A stretch of DNA of 64,000 nt from Thalassospira alkalitolerans (GTDB lineage: Bacteria > Pseudomonadota > Alphaproteobacteria > Rhodospirillales > Thalassospiraceae): positions 62,001 through 126,000 of the forward strand of contig NZ_JFKB01000004.1 in assembly GCF_002115745.1 (NCBI RefSeq). The letters are read 5' to 3'. A model generated the notes under the pieces. The model was not told the origin of the DNA and searched no databases. It saw only the letters and a list, made by a program, of their open reading frames with translations. Shown piece by piece: positions 54,396 through 63,655 of the stretch (its first letter is position 1; every line of letters begins with the position of its first letter). A program made the translations under genes and the position numbers.

Positions 54396-56246
54396 TTGCC
54401 CGATACATCCCCCACGACTGACCTGCTCGACCGACCAGCCCGACGTCTGCCGATTGACGTTCTGCGCGAAGTCTTTGGCTATGACAGCTTCCGCGGGCAA
54501 CAGGCCGAAGTCATTGACCACGTCATTGCAGGCAATGATGCACTTGTGCTGATGCCAACGGGTGGTGGTAAATCGCTGTGCTATCAGGTCCCTGCCCTGT
54601 GCCTGCCGGGTACTGCCATTGTTGTATCCCCGCTGATTGCATTGATGAAGGATCAGGTCGATGCGTTAAGTCAGCTTGGCGTTAAGGCCGCCTTTATAAA
54701 TTCAACGTTAAGCCTTGATGCTGCACGTGAAATTGAGGCCCGAGTTATTGATGGCGATATTGACCTGCTTTATGTCGCACCAGAACGGTTTGCGACAGAT
54801 CGTTTTCTAAACTTGCTTGACCGGATTAGCATTTCCCTGTTTGCGATTGACGAAGCCCATTGCGTATCGCAATGGGGACACGATTTTCGCCCCGAATATC
54901 GCAGGCTTGACTTGCTGCCAACGCGGTTCGCACATGTGCCGCGCATCGCTCTGACGGCGACGGCAGATGCCCCGACCCGCAAGGACATTGCCGAAAACTT
55001 GCATTTAACCAATGCCCAATGTTTTCTGACCGGGTTTGATCGCCCCAATATCACCTATCGCATCGAGACCAAGGGAAATTCGAAGCAGCGCCTTTTGTCA
55101 TTTCTGAACCGTGAGCATATCGAAGATGCCGGGATCGTCTATTGCCTGTCGCGTCGCAAGACAGAAGATGTCGCGCAATGGCTAAGTGATAATGGCCGGC
55201 CGGCATTGCCTTATCACGCAGGCCTTCCACAGGAAACGCGCCAGCTTCATCAGGACCGATTCTTGCGCGAAGAAGGATTGATCATCTGTGCGACGGTTGC
55301 CTTTGGCATGGGCATTGACAAGCCAAATGTCCGCTTTGTAGCGCATTTGAACCTGCCCAAAAGCATGGAAGCCTATTATCAGGAAACCGGGCGCGCCGGG
55401 CGTGATGGCCTTCCGGCCAATGCCTGGATGAATTACGATCTTTCTGACATTGTATCGATCCGGTCAATGCTGGCATCCTCGGACGCACCGGACAGCCAGA
55501 AACGCATTGAAAGCCGCAAACTTGATGCTCTGGTTGGTCTGGCCGAGACGACAAAATGCCGCCGCCAGGTCATTCTTTCCTATTTTGGCGAAGAAGACAT
55601 CAAACCCTGTGGTAACTGTGACACCTGTCTTGAACCCGTAGAAACATGGGATGCGACCGAAGCATCGCGCAAAGCTCTTTCGGGCGTCTATCGTACAGGG
55701 CAACGATTTGGCCCGGCGCATATCATCGAAGTTCTGATGGGCCGCAAAACAGAAAAGATCCGTCAGAACAATCATGATTCATTGTCGGTCTATGGCATTG
55801 GCAAGGACATCCCGCAGCCACAATGGCGTTCGATTTTCCGTCAATTACTTGCCATGGGGTATCTTCAGGTCGATGTCGAAGGCCATGGCGGCATTTACCT
55901 GACCGAGGAATCGCGTCCTGTCCTACGCGGTGAAAAAGTCGTCGAAATGCGTAAAGACCCTGGTGAAAACAAGCGCACAACGACCAAACGTTTGCGCGAT
56001 TTCGATACCAATTTTGAAGACGAAGAAGACCGCGATCTTTGGGAACGCCTGCGCAGCCAACGCCGTGAACTTGCAACCAGCCAAAATGTCCCGCCCTATG
56101 TCATTTTCAGTGACAGAACACTTTGGGAAATGGTCCGCTTCAAACCCAGAACGTTAGAAGACATGGCGTCGATCAATGGCATTGGTGCCAAGAAACTGGA
56201 TCTGTATGGTCTGGTATTTCTTGATGTGATGGACGGCCGTCGCTAA
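54396..56246 (+). CDS. recQ: ATP-dependent DNA helicase RecQ
   Basis: From TTG 54396, 1 nt after the UDG stop, this is a 616-residue helicase with Walker A MPTGGGKS (53-60), DEAH as [20 protein letters not shown], and motif [12 protein letters not shown]. The zinc site is [10 protein letters not shown]...CGNCDTC near 390-410. RQC and a single HRDC domain ([20 protein letters not shown]) follow. An ATG 15 codons upstream would overlap the UDG gene. RecQ resolves DNA structures and supports RecF-pathway recombination. Confidence 0.93.
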   Translation: MPDTSPTTDLLDRPARRLPIDVLREVFGYDSFRGQQAEVIDHVIAGNDALVLMPTGGGKSLCYQVPALCLPGTAIVVSPLIALMKDQVDALSQLGVKAAFINSTLSLDAAREIEARVIDGDIDLLYVAPERFATDRFLNLLDRISISLFAIDEAHCVSQWGHDFRPEYRRLDLLPTRFAHVPRIALTATADAPTRKDIAENLHLTNAQCFLTGFDRPNITYRIETKGNSKQRLLSFLNREHIEDAGIVYCLSRRKTEDVAQWLSDNGRPALPYHAGLPQETRQLHQDRFLREEGLIICATVAFGMGIDKPNVRFVAHLNLPKSMEAYYQETGRAGRDGLPANAWMNYDLSDIVSIRSMLASSDAPDSQKRIESRKLDALVGLAETTKCRRQVILSYFGEEDIKPCGNCDTCLEPVETWDATEASRKALSGVYRTGQRFGPAHIIEVLMGRKTEKIRQNNHDSLSVYGIGKDIPQPQWRSIFRQLLAMGYLQVDVEGHGGIYLTEESRPVLRGEKVVEMRKDPGENKRTTTKRLRDFDTNFEDEEDRDLWERLRSQRRELATSQNVPPYVIFSDRTLWEMVRFKPRTLEDMASINGIGAKKLDLYGLVFLDVMDGRR

Positions 56247-56350
56247 CGGCTACAATGTCACCAATACCAGCCTGCTCCTAATCATCAGACGAATAAACCC
56301 AAGTAAATAGCGCTGGAAATATATCCTCATACTATTTTATTTTTGGCTGA

Positions 56351-57013
56351 TTATTCGCTGTAGCGCTCTTCCGTCCATGGGTCGGCGTTGTTGTGATAGC
56401 CGCGCACTTCCCAGAATCCGGGTTTATCTGTTTTGGAAAACGTTATTTGCCGTACCCATTTGGCGCTTTTCCAAAAATACAACTTCGGGATGACCACACG
56501 AACAGGGCCGCCATGTTCTTCGGTAATCGGGACATCCTCCCAGTGATGGGCCAGCAGCACGTCCTCATCTAGGAATTGCTCAATCCGGACATTGGTGGTG
56601 TAACCATCATGTGCGGTAAACAGGACATACCGGGCATCTGCCATTGGCTTTACCAATTCAGCAAGCGATAGCGCGGAAATGCCTTGCCAATGGTTTTCAT
56701 ACCTCGACCAGCTGGTAACGCAGTGAATGTCGCTTTTGGTCATAAACGCAGGCAAATCAAGAAGCTGTTCGAAATCAAGGGTTATCGGATTTTCGACTTC
56801 GCCATCGATGATAAGTCGAAAATCAGTGGCACTGACATGCGGGGTAATCCCAATATCAAGGACCGGCCAGTCTTTGACCTCTCGCTGGCCCGGGGGCAGT
56901 CGATTTTCATGCAAAGAATCAGTACGGCCGGTCAGCAAACGACCATTTTCCGCCCATTGCTGTTTTGCCTTGATCAGTTTTTCTTTGATCTTGCCGGAAA
57001 AATCATCCGCCAT
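56351..57013 (-). CDS. Cytoplasmic sulfite-oxidase-like molybdopterin oxidoreductase
   Basis: This 220-residue protein has the molybdopterin fold of the SUOX family with candidate Mo-ligand Cys98 in SDIHCVTSWSRYENHWQG. It lacks a signal peptide and any heme domain, so it should be cytoplasmic. The substrate is unknown. ATG 57013 is preferred: AGGGGG lies 8 nt ahead, and the longer frame adds 40 unsupported residues. It converges with recQ; the 104 nt between have no clear terminator. Confidence 0.88.
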   Translation of the reverse strand: MADDFSGKIKEKLIKAKQQWAENGRLLTGRTDSLHENRLPPGQREVKDWPVLDIGITPHVSATDFRLIIDGEVENPITLDFEQLLDLPAFMTKSDIHCVTSWSRYENHWQGISALSLAELVKPMADARYVLFTAHDGYTTNVRIEQFLDEDVLLAHHWEDVPITEEHGGPVRVVIPKLYFWKSAKWVRQITFSKTDKPGFWEVRGYHNNADPWTEERYSE

Positions 57014-57135
57014 TTCGGAAATCCCCCTGCATGCGCCGAATGAAAAAAATGGCGCAGTCATGTTGATCATGTCTGCACCATTTATGCATTTTTTCGATAT
57101 TGGCAAGCAATATACATACTTGTATAGCATCATTT

Positions 57136-57612
57136 TTAACCGAAATCGCGCAAGATCCGTGCCTTGTCACGTTGCCAGTCACGTGCCTTGACGGCTTCGC
57201 GCTTGTCACCCTTTTTCTTGCCTTCTGCGATTGCCAGCTCAAGTTTGGCAATGCCACGCTCATTGAAATAAAGCTTTATCGGAACAAGGGTGAAACCTTT
57301 CTTGTTCATGGCATCGCTCATTTTCGTGATTTCGCGTTTATGCAGCAGCAATTTGCGCGGCCGGCGTTCTTCATGGCCGAACGGCATCTTGCTTTGATAT
57401 TCCGGGATATAGGCATTGATCAGCCAGACCTCGCCATTCTTTGCCTCGGCATAGGATTCCTGAATATTTCCCTTGCCGTCACGAAGTGACTTGACCTCGG
57501 TCCCACGCAAGGCAATGCCAGCTTCAAATGTTTCCGTCAGGAAAAAATCGAACCGGGCACGCCTGTTTTGCGCGACAATCTTACTGTTAGGGTCTTCTTT
57601 TTTTGGTGCCAT
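57136..57612 (-). CDS. smpB: SsrA-binding protein SmpB
   Basis: This 158-residue protein has the SmpB barrel, including [28 protein letters not shown] and the basic C-terminal tail [22 protein letters not shown]. SmpB delivers tmRNA to stalled ribosomes. It lies 31 nt after dapA, the usual dapA-smpB pair. The tmRNA gene itself is not in the window. Confidence 0.96.
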   Translation of the reverse strand: MAPKKEDPNSKIVAQNRRARFDFFLTETFEAGIALRGTEVKSLRDGKGNIQESYAEAKNGEVWLINAYIPEYQSKMPFGHEERRPRKLLLHKREITKMSDAMNKKGFTLVPIKLYFNERGIAKLELAIAEGKKKGDKREAVKARDWQRDKARILRDFG

Positions 57613-57642
57613 TACAACAACTTGTAAGCCATTCTTATGTCC

Positions 57643-58521
57643 TTAGGACAGAATTCCGGCAGTGCGCAACGCGGCTTCAACGCGCTGCTTGGATTCTTCG
57701 GTGATCTCGACCATCGGCAGGCGCATGTGACGCTCGCACAGACCAAGAAGCTCAGCTGCATATTTCACCGGGCCTGGGCTGGTTTCACAGAACATTGCCT
57801 TGTGAACCGGCAGCAGTCGATAATTCAACTCCTGAACCTTGGTCAGGTTCCCATCAACCCATGCAGAATGTAGCTGGGCACATAATTTCGGTGCGATGTT
57901 TGACGTCACAGAAATGCATCCCTGACCACCCTGGGCCAGGAACGGTACGATTGTACCATCTTCACCCGACAACTGGCAGAAATCCGCACCGGCGGCCAAT
58001 CGTGTCAACGCCGGACGTTCCAGATCGCTGGTCGCATCTTTAACGCCAACAATACGCGGCAATTTTGCCAATTGTGCCATGGTATCGACAGACATATCCA
58101 CGACCGAACGCCCGGGAATGTTGTAGATCACAATCGGAATATCGGTTGCGTCGTGGATTGCCTTGTAATGTGCATACAGGCCACGCTGATTTGGTTTGTT
58201 GTAATACGGGGTCACAACAAGCGCAGCATCAGCGCCAGCATTCTGGGCATGACGGGTCAGCGAAATGGCTTCGGCGGTTGAATTGGAACCTGTACCGGCA
58301 ATCACCGGACCGCGCCCCTTGGCAACTTCAAGGGCTAATTCAACAACGCGATGGTGTTCCGCGTGGCTCAAAGTCGGCGACTCACCCGTGGTTCCGACCG
58401 GCACAACACCGGTCGTGCCCTGTTTAAGTTGCCAATCCACAAACGACTGGAACGCTTTCTCATCGATTGCACCATCCTGCGTGAACGGTGTAATCAAAGC
58501 GGTAATCGAACCCTTAAACAT
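57643..58521 (-). CDS. dapA: 4-hydroxy-tetrahydrodipicolinate synthase
   Basis: This 292-residue TIM-barrel lyase has GTTGE (44-48), VVTPYYNKP with Tyr133 further on in VIYNIPGRS, and Schiff-base Lys161 in GVKDATSD. It condenses aspartate semialdehyde with pyruvate for lysine and diaminopimelate. ATG 58521 has GGAG 7 nt upstream and gives the E. coli length. It shares its substrate with the ectoine branch. Confidence 0.97.
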   Translation of the reverse strand: MFKGSITALITPFTQDGAIDEKAFQSFVDWQLKQGTTGVVPVGTTGESPTLSHAEHHRVVELALEVAKGRGPVIAGTGSNSTAEAISLTRHAQNAGADAALVVTPYYNKPNQRGLYAHYKAIHDATDIPIVIYNIPGRSVVDMSVDTMAQLAKLPRIVGVKDATSDLERPALTRLAAGADFCQLSGEDGTIVPFLAQGGQGCISVTSNIAPKLCAQLHSAWVDGNLTKVQELNYRLLPVHKAMFCETSPGPVKYAAELLGLCERHMRLPMVEITEESKQRVEAALRTAGILS

Positions 58522-58730
58522 CGATATCTCCAAATCTTATCGTGGATTGAAAGCGACGCGAAAATAGCGGCTGTTAAGGCATCCCGCAAGCGTCTGTATA
58601 CAATAAAGCGCGTCTTGTTTGATCTAGGTTACTCTTTCCTGTCACGACTGATTGGCATTTAGCTGTTTCACTGCCATAATAAGAACGTCTAGAGCGCGTT
58701 ACCTGCCGCAAGGCATGAGGGGAAAATTAA

Positions 58731-60773
58731 ATGGCGCATGCGTCTTTCCGCGGTGTTTCGATCTGCGCATTGGCACTGGGCGTGATCACGTTTTTTGCAC
58801 CGGTTGGCAACATGGCACTGGCCGCAGATCAGGATGAAAGCGTCCTTGTGGAACTGCCACCGTCACCGGCTTTTTCATCGGTCAGCCGTGCGCGGCTGAA
58901 TGCCTTTTTGGATGCGCTGGAAAGCGGGCATACATCGGCATTTGAAAAACTGCTGCCGAATTTCAACGATCCGCTGCTTCAAAAAGCCAGCGAATGGATG
59001 TGGTTGATCAGCCCAAATTCCGGGCACAGTTTTGAACAAATCACAACCTTCATTGACGCCAATCCCAAATGGCCAAGTCAATCATTGTTGCGTCAGCGCG
59101 CAGAAGAATCCATGACCGATGCCGTTCCCGATGCGGATATTCTGGCATGGTTCAAACGATCTGCCCCTGTCACCGCCGATGGCGCAACCCGCCAGATCAA
59201 GGCTCTTTTGTCGGCTGGTGAAACCGCCGCGGCAACAACCTTAATTCGCAACAGTTGGGTGAACGAAAATTTCGGTACCGGACAGGAAAAACGTTTCCTC
59301 GACCGTTACGGCGAATATATCGATCAGGAAACCCATCAACAGCGACTTGATCGGCTTTTGTGGGAAGGTCGTCTTGGCCCTGCAAAGCGCACCATGAAAT
59401 ATGTCAGCAACGATTATCTTTTGCTGGCAAAGGCACGCGCGGCCCTTCGGTCCCTTGATGGCGGTGTTGACGCTGCCATCAATCGCGTCCCCAAGAAATA
59501 CCAAAAAGATCCTGGCCTGATTTACGAACGTGTCCGCTGGCGCCGGGTAAAGGACCGCGATCAGGAAGCCCGTGATCTTCTTTTATCGCAGGCCAATGAC
59601 CTTGCCTATATCTCGATCCGGCCGCGTTACTGGTGGATTGAAAAAGCAATCCTTGCACGCCGGGCATTGCAAAAAGGCCATATCACAGATGCTTATCGTC
59701 TGGTCGCCAATCACGGTCAAACCGATGCCGGTGATATTGCCGAAGCCGAATGGTATGCGGGCTGGATTGCACTTGAATTTCTGGGTGATGCCGAAATTGC
59801 CCTGACACATTTCCAGAACTTGTATGATGTGGTTCAATATCCAATCAGTCAGGCGCGCGGGGCCTATTGGGCCGGACGTGCAAGTGCTGCTATCGGCGAC
59901 AAGGACCGTGCACGCGACTGGTACAAGCTTGCTGCGGAGCATGCGCATACTTTCTATGGTCAACTGGCCATTGATGCGCTTGGCGTCAAACCGACCTATT
60001 CGGTAGAACAGCCCGTCCCGACAGAACAGCAACGTGCCGATTTTGAATCCCAGGAACTGACACAGGTTACACGCAAGCTTGGTGAAATGGGGCTTGGTAA
60101 CATTGTCAGGCCATTCATCATGGCACTAGTATATGAGCATGACGAACCTGAATATCTGGCAATGGCAACCGATCTTGCCCGCGAATATGGACGGGCCGAC
60201 CTTGGGATTATTGCGGCCAAACGCAGTATTCGAACAGGTAGCGGTTATCTCGATGCGGCCTACCCTGTTCATGAACAGGTTCCTCTTGGGCACAATCCAG
60301 ACCCTGCCCTTATCCATGCGATCATGCGTCAGGAAAGCCTGTTCAACCCCGAAGCCGTTTCTTCGGCCGGTGCGCGGGGGTTAATGCAATTGATGCCTGC
60401 AACGGCCGAACGCATGGCAAAGGATCTTGATCTGAAATATGAAACATCACGTCTGACAAGTGATCCGGGTTTTAACATAGCTATTGGGCGGCAATATCTT
60501 TCACGCCTGCTTGATCGTTGGGACGGCGAAGAAATCCTGACCATCGCAAGTTATAATGCCGGTCCAAGTCGTGTTCGTCAGTGGATTGCCGAATATGGTG
60601 ACCCACGCGATGCCGATGTTGACCCGGTCGATTGGATCGAAATGATCCCCTATAGCGAAACCCGAAACTATGTTCAGCGTGTCATGGAAGGTACCTATGT
60701 CTATCGTCGTCGCTTTGCGCGTGACGAAATTGCCATGGGACAAGACGACAATCTTGTACACGGAACGCAATAA
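58731..60773 (+). CDS. slt: Soluble lytic murein transglycosylase
   Basis: This 680-residue protein has a signal peptide (1-31), a long alpha-helical superhelical U-domain, and a C-terminal SLT domain near 525-660 with the catalytic Glu in RQESLFNPEAVSSAGARGLMQL. Other motifs are NAGPSRVRQW and PYSETRNYVQRVM. It makes 1,6-anhydro muropeptides from glycan ends. It is divergent from dapA across 209 nt, a neighbourhood conserved in alphaproteobacteria. Confidence 0.95.
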   Translation: MAHASFRGVSICALALGVITFFAPVGNMALAADQDESVLVELPPSPAFSSVSRARLNAFLDALESGHTSAFEKLLPNFNDPLLQKASEWMWLISPNSGHSFEQITTFIDANPKWPSQSLLRQRAEESMTDAVPDADILAWFKRSAPVTADGATRQIKALLSAGETAAATTLIRNSWVNENFGTGQEKRFLDRYGEYIDQETHQQRLDRLLWEGRLGPAKRTMKYVSNDYLLLAKARAALRSLDGGVDAAINRVPKKYQKDPGLIYERVRWRRVKDRDQEARDLLLSQANDLAYISIRPRYWWIEKAILARRALQKGHITDAYRLVANHGQTDAGDIAEAEWYAGWIALEFLGDAEIALTHFQNLYDVVQYPISQARGAYWAGRASAAIGDKDRARDWYKLAAEHAHTFYGQLAIDALGVKPTYSVEQPVPTEQQRADFESQELTQVTRKLGEMGLGNIVRPFIMALVYEHDEPEYLAMATDLAREYGRADLGIIAAKRSIRTGSGYLDAAYPVHEQVPLGHNPDPALIHAIMRQESLFNPEAVSSAGARGLMQLMPATAERMAKDLDLKYETSRLTSDPGFNIAIGRQYLSRLLDRWDGEEILTIASYNAGPSRVRQWIAEYGDPRDADVDPVDWIEMIPYSETRNYVQRVMEGTYVYRRRFARDEIAMGQDDNLVHGTQ

Positions 60774-60879
60774 GAGGTTTACGGCATCCGCATTAAACGC
60801 AAATCCGACTGAATATTTGCGGTTAATGGGATAAAGAACCATATTTGAGCGAACCTGTCCGACAGATGAGGCCACAAAA

Positions 60880-61578
60880 ATGTCCGATAATGTATTTAGT
60901 TCCTGCCGCGCATTTGTTTTTGATGCCTACGGCACCCTTTTCGACGTTGGATCGGCGGTTGATCGGTTCAAAGGATCAATCGGAGACGAATCTGACAAGC
61001 TTTCATCGCTTTGGCGGCAAAAACAGCTTGAATATACATGGCTGCGCAGCCTGATGGGGGACTTTACCGATTTCTGGAGCGTCACGGGCGATGCCTTGGA
61101 TTATGCGATGGCAGCCATAGGCAAAAAAGACCCGGCCCTTCGTGCCAAGCTTATGGAAACTTATCTGTCGCTTGATACTTTCCCCGAAGTTGTCGAGACC
61201 CTGAAATCCCTAAAAGCGCAGGGGCACAAGCTTGCTATCCTGTCGAACGGGGCAAAGCATATGCTGATCTCGGCGGCCAAATCATCGGGTATTTTGACGC
61301 TGTTTGATCAAATCATCTGTGTTGACGATCTGAAAACCTATAAACCCCATCCGGATGTTTATCAGCTTGCTGTCGATCAACTTGAACTGTCGCCAGCCGA
61401 AATTTCGTTTCAATCTTCGAATGGCTGGGACATTGCCGGAGCCGGACATTTCGGTTTCCGGACAGCCTGGATCAACCGTTCTCATCTGCCAATGGAACGA
61501 CTGTCACATACTGCGGATGTGGTTTTGCAAGGGTTGGATGAATTATTGCCGTTGGTAGCCCTGCCTGAAAAAGCATAA
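60880..61578 (+). CDS. Haloacid dehalogenase, type II
   Basis: This 232-residue HAD protein has nucleophile Asp15 in AFVFDAYGTLFD, LAILSNGA near 125, KTYKPHPDVYQLA near 158, and FQSSNGWDIAGA near 182. These type-II motifs match 2-haloacid dehalogenases, although many such proteins are general phosphatases. The substrate is uncertain. It ends at its own terminator, 106 nt after slt. Confidence 0.9.
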   Translation: MSDNVFSSCRAFVFDAYGTLFDVGSAVDRFKGSIGDESDKLSSLWRQKQLEYTWLRSLMGDFTDFWSVTGDALDYAMAAIGKKDPALRAKLMETYLSLDTFPEVVETLKSLKAQGHKLAILSNGAKHMLISAAKSSGILTLFDQIICVDDLKTYKPHPDVYQLAVDQLELSPAEISFQSSNGWDIAGAGHFGFRTAWINRSHLPMERLSHTADVVLQGLDELLPLVALPEKA

Positions 61579-61601
61579 GGCGCATAACACATACGTCACC
61601 A

Positions 61602-61637
61602 AAAACGGGCAAGCGATCATCGCTTGCCCGTTTTCTG
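61602..61637 (+). terminator. Terminator after the haloacid dehalogenase gene
   Basis: AAAACGGGCAAGCG and CGCTTGCCCGTTTT form a perfect 14-bp stem with loop ATCAT, then CTG. It lies 23 nt past the stop and also faces the bactofilin gene. Confidence 0.9.
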
Positions 61638-61688
61638 TTAAATAGTACCTACGAACCAAACCTGGCTCGCGTGATCAGATGATCATGC

Positions 61689-62144
61689 CTATTTATGTTC
61701 TTTCTTCACATTTGCAGCAACGATTTGTCCTGCCTGAATAACGGTAAGACCGCCCTCTTCAATCGCACCTTCGATGCGTCGGCAATGACCTTCGATATAT
61801 GCGCCGGGTTCGATCGACAGACTTTCATGAAGAATGTCGCCCAACATACGTGCCGTATCGGAAAGCGACACATCACGTGCCCGAACCTGACCCGTCACAG
61901 AACCACAAATGCGGATCTTTTCGGCAACGATCTCGCCACGCACTTCACCATTTTGGCCAATGGTCAGATTACGTGTACGAATGTCACCATTTACAAATCC
62001 GTCAACCTGAACATCGGAGTCCGATACCAGATCACCGGTAACCCGAAGGTCGGAATTGATAATCGACAGACCACCTTTTTTCTCGGTGGCCGAATTATGG
62101 GAGTTAGTTGCTCCCGTCTGCTTCTTGCTCGTTTTTGAAAACAT
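61689..62144 (-). CDS. Bactofilin (polymer-forming cytoskeletal protein)
   Basis: This 151-residue protein has a bactofilin beta-helix core of hydrophobic repeats (LRVTGDLVSDSDVQVDG, IRICGSVTGQVRARDVSL), flanked by a polar N-terminus and a short tail. Bactofilins form nucleotide-free filaments that localise wall enzymes. ATG 62144 overlaps the last 41 nt of the M23 gene. GAGG lies about 10 nt upstream. Confidence 0.93.
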   Translation of the reverse strand: MFSKTSKKQTGATNSHNSATEKKGGLSIINSDLRVTGDLVSDSDVQVDGFVNGDIRTRNLTIGQNGEVRGEIVAEKIRICGSVTGQVRARDVSLSDTARMLGDILHESLSIEPGAYIEGHCRRIEGAIEEGGLTVIQAGQIVAANVKKEHK

Positions 62145-63429
62145 AATGTCCCGCCTCAATGAACTTGATGGGGTCTACCTGCTTATCGTGTACCAAAACC
62201 TCATAGTGAACATGGCTGCCCGTACTGCGGCCGGTACTTCCCATCAATGCGATTTTGCTTTGGTAGTTCACTTCGTCGCCCTTCTTTACGAGGACCTTAT
62301 AGAGATGTCCAAAACGGGTTCGAAGACCGTCACCATGATCAATTTCGATCATCTTCCCGTATTTTCCGCTCCATCCGGCAAACACCACTTTACCTGGTGC
62401 TGTCGCTTGAATCGGAGTCTTCATGGGCCCGGCAAGATCAACACCGGAATGAAACGCCCACTTTCCGTTAATCGGATCCTTGCGTTTCCCGAATAAACTG
62501 GAAACGTAATAGGATGCCGCTGGCTCCCCCAATGGGGTTCTTTTGATCCTGTCGTGCAAACTGACCAGTTGGTTCATACGATCCCCAACTGCAAGCGCGA
62601 CATTCAAGAACTGTTCGTCTTCAGGATGTTCGGGCTCAAACGCCACGAACGGACCACCAACACCGGGGATCTCCGGCTTCATAGGTGGTGTGATAATGTC
62701 CCCAATCTGCAAACCCGTCATTTCCAGAACCGATTCCAGTTCCAAAATGGTGGTGTCTGCCGTTTCGGCAACCCGCTGCATCGCTTGCTTTTGAACGGTA
62801 TGCAGGTCAGCAATACGTTGCCGTACCTCGCCCAGCTCGGATTGCAATTTCTTTGATCGTTGCATGGCCTGATCACGTTCACGCATCACACGTGACATGA
62901 CGGTTTCAACGGTTTCCAGCTCATCGCGCAAAGCAAGATTGCGGTTGGTGATCCCGTCAATCTGGGTTTGCAGCGCATTCATCTGGTTATCCATTGATGT
63001 GCGCAATGCAAAAATCCGGACCTTTTCTTGTTCACTAACCGCTAGCTTCGATGTGTAATCTTGTACCCGCGCCTGAAGTTGCAGGTTCTTTTCAGCCATC
63101 GAAAGCAGGTTGCGGTGGGTACCTTCCATCTGCGACGTAATTTCTCCAAACCGCCGCTGGCTTTCGGTAACCCTCGCAATGAGCTGGTTATAGGACAGTT
63201 CACTGCGGAAAAGCTGTTCTTCGCGCGCAGTAAGACGCTGGTCAAGATACCAGGAATATCCGGTAACCCCGACCGACCAAGTGATCGACAAAATACCGAT
63301 CAATGCCAGTGTCAACTGAGCGTATTTTCCGAGACGAAGCTGGGAAACGGAATCGTTAGAACGGACAAGAACTTGCCGATCCGGAAACCATTTTTCCACA
63401 AAACGACGACCACGTTCGAACGCCGACAT
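62104..63429 (-). CDS. M23-family (LytM) peptidoglycan endopeptidase with membrane anchor and coiled coil
   Basis: This 441-residue protein has a cytoplasmic N-terminus (about 1-33), one transmembrane helix near 36-57, a long coiled coil near 65-215, and a C-terminal LytM domain near 330-430. The zinc ligands are in HSGVDLAG and HVHYEV. It should cleave peptide cross-links in the periplasm. It is upstream of and overlaps bactofilin, a pairing known from Hyphomonas and Helicobacter shape systems. Confidence 0.93.
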   Translation of the reverse strand: MSAFERGRRFVEKWFPDRQVLVRSNDSVSQLRLGKYAQLTLALIGILSITWSVGVTGYSWYLDQRLTAREEQLFRSELSYNQLIARVTESQRRFGEITSQMEGTHRNLLSMAEKNLQLQARVQDYTSKLAVSEQEKVRIFALRTSMDNQMNALQTQIDGITNRNLALRDELETVETVMSRVMRERDQAMQRSKKLQSELGEVRQRIADLHTVQKQAMQRVAETADTTILELESVLEMTGLQIGDIITPPMKPEIPGVGGPFVAFEPEHPEDEQFLNVALAVGDRMNQLVSLHDRIKRTPLGEPAASYYVSSLFGKRKDPINGKWAFHSGVDLAGPMKTPIQATAPGKVVFAGWSGKYGKMIEIDHGDGLRTRFGHLYKVLVKKGDEVNYQSKIALMGSTGRSTGSHVHYEVLVHDKQVDPIKFIEAGHYVFKNEQEADGSN

Positions 63430-63655
63430 ATTCAGTGTCTAACCCCTATTTGCCCGTAATTGTGCTTGCGATAAAGAAATCGCCACACGATTTGCTTTTT
63501 TTAGACCCCGCCTGCAAGACGACTTTTCTTTACGCTAACTGTTAGCGCGACAACAGGCAAGCACGTTAACACATCCTTAATGCCAAAAGTTTGTCATGAA
63601 GGTAGATCTGTGTGTTACTCAATGAACTCTTTTCTAAATCAACAATGTTTAAAAA

